From Gigaspora rosea (taxonomy: Eukaryota; Glomeromycota; Glomeromycetes; Diversisporales; Gigasporaceae), in assembly GCA_003550325.1 (NCBI GenBank), contig QKWP01000619.1, positions 83,171-147,170 on the forward strand: 64,000 bases of DNA, given 5' to 3'. Position numbers and translations under genes: made by a program. Of this stretch, positions 56,249-64,000 are shown one piece after another; the stretch's first letter is position 1, and each line of letters opens with the position of its first letter. The notes below the pieces were generated by a model, which made no database searches, was not told the origin of the DNA, and saw only the letters and a program-made list of their open reading frames with translations.

Positions 56249-57213
56249 TTTTTTTTTTTTATGTCAAAGTTCCTGCTCTGGGTGAGAGTTTATTTAATCA
56301 AGCCTGTGGATCAAGGGCGCCTCTTTGGGCACCCTATAATTGAATTACATGAATGAGGATACAACTAGCTACACGTACAACTTTTGGTTGTCTAATTGAA
56401 GTAGTCCGCCCAAAGGTTCTATACTAGTTGCCATACCTACAACCCAACTAGGGATTGCCTATTTAAACCCTCTGGTCCAAGCTCGTATATAAATTCTACT
56501 TGTATCACCAGTACAGCCCTCCAATACATTAGTCAGTCGAAGACAGTCCCGGATGCTAACTACATCCTCTTAGGACTAATTTATCCTCGCGGTACACTTG
56601 GTAGAGCAGTACCTGTTCCACACAGGTATTACCTACACTTTGGTAACTTGCGTAATCTACTTCTGCCCCTGTAAGGTTTACACCGACTCCAGTACCCACC
56701 ATTACTTTCCTACTGGTCTTTAACCGATATTTCCCAGACTCCCAATCCAGTTGGCCTGGAAGGGTCGATATACCCGGCATTAGGTGCCATTATGGTTTTT
56801 CTCCCCTTGGTACCTAATTCCTCAACATAGGTCCTTTTCCTCCGGTACGACTCCGGTGGCCAGGTTGGTAGATCTTGTCCCCAAGGACAACGTCCGGTTC
56901 TTCAGCTCTGGTCCAATATTCCAGTTTTGGTAGCACCGTCAAAGATCTTTGCTACCTCTTTACTCAGGACTTGCTGAATGGGTTTCTGTTTCCCCGGTTT
57001 CTTGGATTTGTCTGTATCACAAGACACAACTTCGCCCGAAAGCTCCCATTCAAGATAGTAACCAAGGACTAAAGGTAATGTACCCAACCGATTGATAGTC
57101 AACGGTTACCGAAACACAGGTCTATTTTTCAAAAGTGTCGCTAGTGGGATTTGAACCCTAGACATGCCACTTGGTAGTAACAAAGAACCAACTTCTCTAA
57201 GTCGCCACACCCT
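56249..57213 (-). mobile_element. tRNA-derived SINE, family 1, full length
   Basis: On the minus strand the tRNA-like head is GGTGTGGCGACTTAGAGAAG, then GGGTTCAAATCCCACTAGCG, then ACA. The first bases and the GCGACAC end can form an acceptor-like stem. The element ends in an A tail (plus-strand T run 56249-56262). The 15-bp duplications AATATATAGTTTTTG lie at 56234-56248 and 57214-57228. ORFs on both strands within it are body sequence. Confidence 0.93.
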
Positions 57214-57288
57214 AATATATAGTTTTTGAATAATATTAATACATTATTACATGTAATAAATAATTTTACATGTAATATTATTTCATAT

Positions 57289-57800
57289 AAAGACCTCGGG
57301 TCCAATAGCATAGTGGTTATGCTCTGAGTTCACAAATTAGAAGGTCGCCAGTTCACATCTCGTAGTCGGCGAACATCAATTTTCTTTAGAAACTGAAACA
57401 CCGCGGGAATACAGGGACCCGAAACATCAATAGATGGACTTAATCAAGTAATTGGTGTAACAAACTCTGCGAGACTTAACTTGTTAGTTTGGATCTACAA
57501 TTTGTTTAACCGAAGCTACGAGACGTAGTGAAGATCAAGGCACGAACTCCTGGCAGCATTTTCCAGAAACTATGGCCAGTCTGGTTGGGGAACCGAAGTC
57601 TGAAATTAAAACTTGGAAATTAAGACTAGATAGAACTTGTGTCCTACCGAAGCCAACTCTTAGACTGCAAATAAAGTAGTCTGAGTCAAACATTCTTTTG
57701 ATATTTAGTGTTCTTATAAGCAAATATATATGTATATAATTTATTAAATTTAATAAAAGAATCGAGACATGGTTTCAGTTGTAAAACGCAAAAAAAAAAA
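57289..57800 (+). mobile_element. tRNA-derived SINE, family 2/3 relative
   Basis: The head CCTCGGGTCCAATAGCATAG, TGGTTATGC has a good A box (TAGCATAGTGG), with a weaker B box at 57352 (CAGTTCACATC). It ends in A11 at 57790-57800. The 13-bp duplications TATTATTTCATAT lie at 57276-57288 and 57801-57813. The body is only loosely like the copy at 52.5 kb. Confidence 0.88.
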
Positions 57801-57970
57801 TATTATTTCATATGATAATATTATATGTAATAATATTATTACATTATTACATGTAATAATATTAAATATAATCATATTAAATATAATAATATTAAATATA
57901 ATAAATTATTACATATAATAATATTATTACATATAATAATATTATTACATATAATAATTGTAATTACAAT

Positions 57971-59097
57971 CATTTTGTTAGCAATCAAAACACCAACTCT
58001 TTCTGACGATCCCTCGTACCAAAATTTCCAAGAACATCGACCTACGAAAACTCTATAGTTAGTATATTCAAATACAACAAAACTTCACCAAGCTGCTGTC
58101 GGGTACAAAGTCCATTCACTGGATGTTCTGCGCATGAAATAGAGATGAAACAGACTTGCAAACTTTTAAGTGAGGCACCTAGGCGGGCTATGGTACTATT
58201 GAGCAAAGATGTAGTAGAGAAACTCTGGAGCCTTGTCAAGTCCTATAGATATGAAAATAGAAGTAGAGACCTGGTTGAATATACTATTCTATACAGCGTA
58301 ACTCCTACAAACTCCTTTTGTTTTGGTACTATGTATGACATCCCTTGGACTTTTCGAAATTTCAAAAGTGGGCGATTCAGCTTACCCCCTCCAAAAGATC
58401 GGCAGTATTTACTCCTTCTGAATTGGGAACACGCCTACCATATCGGAATCAAGTCACGAGTGAAATCGGGTCTCTAGAGATAAACGATGAATGACACGTG
58501 AGGTGTTTTGGAGTTAAAAATTCGAAATGAAATTTCTTTCTAGAATGTTCCATAGGCGCTTTTTCTTTTTTCTTTTTCTTATACATGTACATATAATACT
58601 TAGACGAGGCGATTCCTTGTGCAGTATTATATAATTTTTACCGTTAGGCACAAACGTAAATAGTGCTATCATAGCCGTTTACTTTTTGCCTTCCTCTTCT
58701 TTCTTCTACTTTTTTCTTGTTTTATTTTGGTTTTTCGCTTAGGCTGCGTAGTATTTCCCACCTTTTATTCTTCCTTTTATTTTCATTATATGTTTTCTTT
58801 TTCTAGTAGAATCCTGCTACTCTGGAAGTAAGGAGAAGAGGGTTAAGAAGTAGGCGGTTATGATAGGCAACAAACTCCAACTCAGTGATTCGGAAATTCT
58901 GATTGTAACGACAAGAGGGGTTTGCGTTGAGAGAAAAGTTTGGTATAGCAGGTCACTTTTAAGGATCCCTAGGACACCTGGATGGGTCACACTTTAGATT
59001 TTAGTTAAATGTAGTTTTAACAGTTCATCGTGTACGGTGTTGTATAGATGCCATTTAATAAAGTTGTGGCATGACTGCCGAATAAAAAAAAAAAAAA
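57971..59097 (+). mobile_element. 1.1-kb poly-A retroposon
   Basis: The 18-bp duplications AATAATTGTAATTACAAT lie at 57953-57970 and 59098-59115, with an A15 run at the 3' end. No tRNA-like head is evident. It has a 110-codon plus-strand ORF at 58145-58477 (MKQTCKLLSEAPRRAMVLLS..) that shows no known domain. 58500-58830 recurs, diverged and inverted, at 60090-60330, so it is a repeat family. Either a long non-tRNA SINE or a retrocopy of a transcript. Confidence 0.8.
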
Positions 59098-59196
59098 AAT
59101 AATTGTAATTACAATTAAGGTTTTAAAAAACCTCATGTAATAAATATGTAATAAATATAATTGTAATAATTAGCTAATTATGGCACCAATTATTAC

Positions 59197-59525
59197 ACTA
59201 TATGTTCACTAATTGAAATTGTAGAGCTCATCGAGACACATCTAATAATAGTTAGATTATTCAAATTGGCCTAGTAGATGGTGAGATATTATCAAAAAAT
59301 AATTGGCTGACTATGTAAAATCTCTATATAAACAAAAATAGTCGCCCAATAGTTTTTCAATGACATCTTGCTATCTACTAGGCTAATTTGGATGATTTAA
59401 TTACTTTAGATGCATCTTAACGAGCTCTACAACTTTTAATTAGTGGATATATTTCATTAACTTAGTAAGAAAAAAATTTTTAGATGGGTGCACTTCACTT
59501 TTGAATTCATGTGATTTTCATATTC
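59197..59525. mobile_element. M3 MITE, right part of the split copy
   Basis: Continues the copy begun at 51489-51602. It contains ATTGTAGAGCTCATCGAGAC, the core near 59320 and the complementary arm ending TTAGTAAGAAAAAAATTTTT. Confidence 0.85.
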
Positions 59526-59601
59526 TTTTAGCTTCCTGAGTAGAGGTAATCTACTAGAAAAAAACATATCACAAAGTAAAAGAGAAAAATATTAATTCAT
59601 A

Positions 59602-60078
59602 ATCTGCATATGAACCAGTGAAAAAGCATAGTAAACTGCGAGGATATGTTTACTATGTAATTTTTGCCTTTTTTGGAATCTGGCATTTCCCAAAGGATAA
59701 ATCGATTTTGTACTAAGTAAACTTTTCACATGCAAATAATAAAAGTTGTAGATGAGATAATTACGAGCACAAAAGTAGTTGAAACATTAAAATCAGCCAA
59801 GCGGATCATAAGATATGGCATTTTTGTCTTTATGACTATTTGTTTACTTCTTTGTTTATATTATATAGTCATGAGGCAAATACACCTATATTTCATAATC
59901 CACTGGGCCAATTTTAATGTTCCTTATGCTCGTATTTTTCTCCTCTACAATGCTTGTTATGCGCACAAGGGAGGTTTATTTAGTACGAAATTGATTTATC
60001 TTTGGAGAAACACCAGATTCTGAAAAAGGCGAAATTTAATAGTGAAAATCACATGATTTTTTACTGGTTCACAGGCGG
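59602..60078. mobile_element. M1-related foldback MITE
   Basis: The left arm (59605-59735: ATGAACCAGTGAAAAAGCAT.. GGAATCTGGCATTTCCCAAA.. TTGTACTAAGTAAACTTTTC) is mirrored at 59965-60075. The 97-codon ORF at 59730-60023 spans the loop and one arm; it looks hydrophobic (FVFMTICLLLCLYYIVM) but is probably incidental. Confidence 0.82.
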
Positions 60079-60089
60079 ATCACAAATTA

Positions 60090-60800
60090 AGGAGAAAGCT
60101 TCAAACCCTAAACGAAAAATCTAATAAATCAAAATAAAACAAATAGAAAGAAAAAGAAAGATGCAAAAAGCCGCAGTACATAATAGCATAGTGCTGCTAG
60201 GCGGCATAAAAAAAAAATAAAAGAAAACTCAAAATATAAAAGAAAAATCTAGAACTAATGATAAAAATTATATAATACTGCACAAGAAAACGCCTCGCCA
60301 AAGTATTATATGTACATAAAAGAAATCAATAGAACGTTCTGGAATTTAGTTCTGCAGATCTGCCTACTCCATTGTGCCACGTCTCATTACATGTCCGTTC
60401 CTGTTTATCAATTTGCATATCTTCTTCCCAATTAGGATAGGAACGACAATACTGATCTTTTGGGGGGTACGCCGAATTTTACACTTTCCGTCAAAATTCC
60501 AGAAAAACAACTTCAAGCGAGAATATGGTAGTGGATATTTGGTCAAATATGTTCTTGTAGCCAAAAAACTTTAGAGAAAGTGTTGAAAAGCTCATTTTTT
60601 TAGTTTACCACCTAGCCAAGCTGGAATATCTTTGTCGACGAAAAAAAACTTTCACCAGAATTTCTTGTACCAAGGGCACCCACTGCCAGTTATTTTGCAC
60701 AACTGACACTTCTGGCTTGTGTATCGAATATATCAAGGAGTCTCCCGAATAGAAGAAGGTGACCTTTATAAAAACCAATATTAGTACGCAGCTGCTTCAT
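60090..60800 (-). repeat. Diverged inverted copy of the poly-A retroposon
   Basis: On the minus strand, ATAATACTTTGGCGAGGCG and GTGCAGTATTATATAATTTT match 58590-58640. The stretch with GCTATTATGTACTGCGGC and TTTTGCATC and the downstream TTTGTTTTATTTTGAT align with 58655-58735. ATCTTTTGGGGGGTACGCCG near 60452 matches the complement of 58375-58400. Similarity fades beyond 60500. Confidence 0.6.
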
Positions 60801-61779
60801 CTTTTACTAAAAAATTTTTTGTTTTTCTTTTGTTTGGTAATTTGTACAAGTGATCATCAAAAAGAGTTTGATTTTAAATAATATTTATTTAACTTTTATA
60901 AAAATAACAATTAAAACTAATTATTTGAATTCATACTTATTTATATACAGTTTTAAGCTATCCAATTAGTAATTTATTTTATTTAATAAGAAACAAAATT
61001 TATATTTAGCCAATAGAAATTTGAAGAAATTAATAAATCTAAAATTATAATTTTTGTGATTGCTATATATATATATTATTTCAGAACCAATTACTAGATT
61101 ATAAAAATTTTGGCTATAAAAATTGTATATACAAAGTTCTTTTTCTTGAATAAATATATTATATAAATATATAATTATTTTGCTTTTTTTTATAAAAAAA
61201 ATGTAATAATAGCTACTAAATTAAATTTATCTAATCTAATTAGTAACTTAACTAGAATCTTTAAACTAAATTTAACTTAATATCAATTTATTATAAAGAT
61301 TTACTATATTAAAAATATTTGTTTATTTTATATATTCATTTTATATGCTTTCTTTTTTTTTGAGAACCTAAAAAGTAATATTAACCAAAATTAACTTCAA
61401 ATAGTCTAAACTATATAAATAATAGTTAAAAGCTATATCAAAAATATAGTAGAGCAAAAAACTTAAAAAGTTTATCTTAAAGAATACAAAAATACTAGCA
61501 AAAATATACTTTTGGTATTATATACTATTTTGTATAACATATACAGTTGTCTCTTTCTAATCTATCCTCTATATACAAACTCTTGATATTCTAAACTAAA
61601 ACTTTCAGAACAAATATTTTATATATATTTCCTCTAGATATATTGAATAACAATAAATTTGCTATTCCAGATCTGAACTTAAATTAATTAGTTCATATAA
61701 TTTTTTATTTAAATATATTTATTTTGTATTACAAATAAAATTTATTTTATATAATTAATTAAACTAGTATTTTTATTTA
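60801..61779. other. AT-rich DNA, nothing recognised
   Basis: No ORF, repeat or gene family seen. Confidence 0.4.
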
Positions 61780-61780
61780 G

Positions 61781-61911
61781 GTCAGATAATAGTAATCCGA
61801 CAGAACAGATATTTAATCCAAGTTATGATCCAGGTCAGATAATAGTAATCTGATAGGTCAAATATTTAATCCAAACTATGATCCAGATCAGATAATAGTG
61901 ATCTGACAAGT
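61781..61911 (+). repeat. 53-bp tandem repeat, 2.5 copies
   Basis: Unit begins GGTCAGATAATAGTAATCYG and ends TTTAATCCAARYTATGATCC. Confidence 0.85.
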
Positions 61912-62800
61912 AATAAATACAAAATTAGAAAAAATTGCAAAAATTAGAAAAAAATAGTATAAACCATTTTTTTATATATATTTTTATACAATATATATTA
62001 CACTATGAAGTTTGCTATTTACTACCACTAGTAATTATTACTAGTAATCAATTTACCAATTAAAATTCAGGATCAGGTGTAATATGTAGATCAATTTTTG
62101 TGTAACAAAAACAAAAATTTTTCAAAAAATTGCTAAAATTGCTTCTAACCTAAAATTTTGTCTATAAAACTACTTTTTTTTATGCAAAAAAAATTCCTCG
62201 CTAAATTTTGCTATATACAAAGCCCTATTCTAATTCCTAACCTTTATCCTTACCTTAATATTAAAGAAATTTAATCTTTATTTAATACAAACAGTTTGTT
62301 TTGTTTATTTTAGATCACTGGTAATAATTACAAGTAGTAATTTATAGTAATTTTCTTGCACCATATAGCAGATTATATATCAAATAGGCTTATTAATTTA
62401 TTTTATTAATTACTCATTATATACTGAACTTCTATTAGTATTCAGTTTAGAAAAAGAAATTTTATATTTTAGACTTTCTCTATATTAAACAAAATTTCTT
62501 GGAATAACCTGTTTGGATTAGAGTTTGGTATACTATTTTTTAGCCTATTTGGCTTTTTTGAAATTTTAACAAAGTAGGTACTTTAGTTTATATTCTTCAA
62601 AAGATTAGTATTATTTGCTTTTTTTTTTTTGGATATTGTATTTACCAAAATAGAACCAATATAGTAACATATTTGGAATTTATATAATAAGTGAAGTGCA
62701 GTAAATTACGTGATTAAAGTCCTGACTTCCTAGTGATAGGACTATTGACCAATCAAATTTTGTAATATTTAAAAAAACTCAAAAACATCTTTGATCTGAA
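61912..62800. other. AT-rich DNA, nothing recognised
   Basis: No supported ORF; some ACTAGTAATTATTACTAG palindromes near 62022-62045. Confidence 0.4.
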
Positions 62801-62807
62801 AACAAGC

Positions 62808-63203
62808 TACCCTACAATTGACAAAAGTTGCTATTAGTAAAATCTAAATTTTCTAAACAAATCGATTAAAATCACTTAAGTAAACTTATTTAGCAGGTCA
62901 AAATTCACTTATATAAAATTTTTTAAGTATTAGAAAATTTTTTATTAATTAATTTTGATTTTTACATTTGATGGAAAAATTAAAATTTTTTAAAAAAATA
63001 TATTTGCCCCACAATTGACAAAAGTCACGATATAGTAAAGTCTAAATTTTACTAAGCAAATAGATAAAATTGCTTAAGTAAACATATTCAGCAGGTCAAA
63101 ATATATTTGCTACAAAATTTTCATAAGTATTGAAGAATTTTTTATTAATTGGCTTTTGATTTTATGTTTAACAAAAAATTAAAATTTTTTAAAAAAAATA
63201 TTC
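62808..63203 (+). repeat. 198-bp tandem duplication
   Basis: The two units share ACAATTGACAAAAGT, AGTAAARTCTAAATTTT, TTAAGTAAACWTATT, AGCAGGTCAAAAT, TTTTTTATTAATT and AAAATTAAAATTTTTTAAA in the same order. Divergence is about one base in eight. Confidence 0.8.
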
Positions 63204-63224
63204 AATGAATATAAAAATTAAAAG

Positions 63225-63390
63225 TTAATTGATGATCCGCCAGTCATCAGGTGCATGATCATAGTGTAATGTGATGCAAATCACTATTTAAATTACTATA
63301 TATGTGAATGCTACAATCGTCCAAGGAAAAATATTTTTTTTACTAAGTTAATTAATTTTGTCAACTAATTGAAAGTTGTAGAGCTCGTTG
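63225..63390. mobile_element. M3 MITE, half copy
   Basis: GATCCGCCAGTCATCAGGTG, CATGATCATAGTGTAATGTG and TTGAAAGTTGTAGAGCTCGT are the left arm of M3; the copy breaks off right after GAGCTCGT. Confidence 0.8.
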
Positions 63391-63399
63391 TTCATCAGC

Positions 63400-63590
63400 A
63401 AATTTTATATATAGATATATATCGATTACTAACTGGTAAGATATATATCGATACTCATCACCCCTGTTGATTACTATCGATAGTGATAGTAATCGATAGA
63501 TATTCAGTTAATACCCTGTCGATTACTATCGATAGTGATAGTAATCGATATATATCCGGTTAATCAATATATATCGAATATGATATTAAT
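63400..63590. repeat. Repeated palindromes of GATTACTATCGATAGTGATA type
   Basis: Two copies of a 30-bp palindrome (arms GATTACTATC and GATAGTAATC around GATAGT) at about 63469-63498 and 63519-63550, flanked by TATATATCGATTAC variants. Confidence 0.85.
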
Positions 63591-64000
63591 TAATAATTAT
63601 TATATTCACATAATCATACTTTTTGCAAATTTTTAATCGTTTTACAGGTTTTCACAAGTTTTCACAATTTTTTAATATAAAATTTTATTTTATTTATTTA
63701 TTATTATTATATTTTAAAATATTACATATTTTATTATAAATTATTATAAAAAAATGTCAGAAAAAATAAATTCAAAAAAAACGAAACCAAAAAAAATAAA
63801 AAAAATAAACTATTATATTCCTTATATTCACTCATATTTGCTTATATTCGTTCATATTTGCTTATATTCGCTTATATTCGCTACTTCTTGCAAAGTTCGA
63901 GAAAGTTAGATCGTTTTTTGCAAAGTTTCAAAAGAAGTAAGGAATAAATAAAATAAAATAAAATTAAAAAAATAAGTAAAAAAACAAACAAAAAACAAAC
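63591..64000. other. Low-complexity AT-rich end of window
   Basis: Includes a short array of CTTATATTCGTTCATATTTG words at 63830-63890 and A-rich runs. Confidence 0.6.

Larger units (their letters stand above)
51603..59196. mobile_element. 7.6-kb TIR element carrying a satellite and four retroposons
   Basis: The left end TTAATAATTGGTGCCATAAT and the right end in reverse complement GTAATAATTGGTGCCATAAT match at 19 of 20 positions. Weaker similarity extends inward through TGTAATTACAATT and TTATTACATGTAATAAT words. The 6-bp duplication ACTATA lies at 51597-51602 and 59197-59202. Contents in order: palindromic AAGTAATAATTATTATTAC repeats (51690-51900), a small MITE (52196-52403), a SINE, a 1.5-kb satellite, AT-rich DNA, two more SINEs and a poly-A retroposon. 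No transposase is seen, so it is non-autonomous or grew by internal insertions. Confidence 0.8.

Noticed and set aside
56556-57102. Minus and plus ORFs of 65-74 codons
   Set aside because: Again SINE body; frames not kept between copies.
59730-60023. 97-codon hydrophobic ORF resembling a membrane protein
   Set aside because: It crosses the loop and one arm of a foldback MITE; hydrophobicity follows from T-rich DNA.

Overview
The window looks like nuclear DNA from a transposon-rich fungus, most probably an arbuscular mycorrhizal fungus (Glomeromycotina, Rhizophagus-like). Supporting this are the very AT-rich background, short GT..AG introns, and remnants of families expanded in those genomes: TKL-like kinases with HRDL..NILV exons, Sel1 repeats, F-box/leucine-rich-repeat proteins, Hst-type sirtuins and pepsin-like proteases. 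The assignment rests on recalled family knowledge and was not tested by a search. A single n at 19432 marks a draft-assembly join.

Layout. 0-6.5 kb is a decayed integrating-element locus. A coiled-coil/Gag/zinc-knuckle/retropepsin polyprotein lies on the minus strand, a DDE integrase and a Cys-rich ORF on the plus strand, and no reverse transcriptase is visible. 6.5-14.9 kb holds SINE copies, foldback elements and small tandem arrays. 14.9-20 kb has an F-box/LRR pseudogene, an unknown pseudogene and a small membrane-protein gene. 20.3-26.5 kb has a 590-bp foldback element, a sirtuin pseudogene and two tandem kinase genes, both broken. 27.6-35.4 kb contains several minus-strand hypothetical genes, a bHLH-like remnant, foldbacks and a 2-TM protein. 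36.5-37.7 kb is a satellite carrying an insertion of hAT type. 37.8-44.6 kb is a second sirtuin gene split by four unrelated mobile elements, one of which carries a DNA N4/N6-methyltransferase remnant. 45.8-48.9 kb has a pepsin-like protease pseudogene and a Sel1 gene. 49-64 kb is almost wholly repeats, including a 7.6-kb terminal-inverted-repeat element that holds a satellite and four retroposons and itself sits inside a MITE.

Very few genes are intact. The best intact candidates are the two-exon membrane protein at 19.2-20.0 kb, the 2-TM protein at 35 kb, the 126-aa ORF at 5.6-6.0 kb and the Sel1 fragment. Everything else recognisable carries stops, frameshifts or insertions. I see no operon-like cooperation; the common theme is successive waves of mobile DNA. 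The order of insertion can be read from target-site duplications: foldbacks are hit by SINEs, a MITE by the 7.6-kb element, and a satellite monomer by the hAT-type MITE.

Some lesions fall in homopolymer runs and could be sequencing errors. Many element stops are consistent with C-to-T decay.
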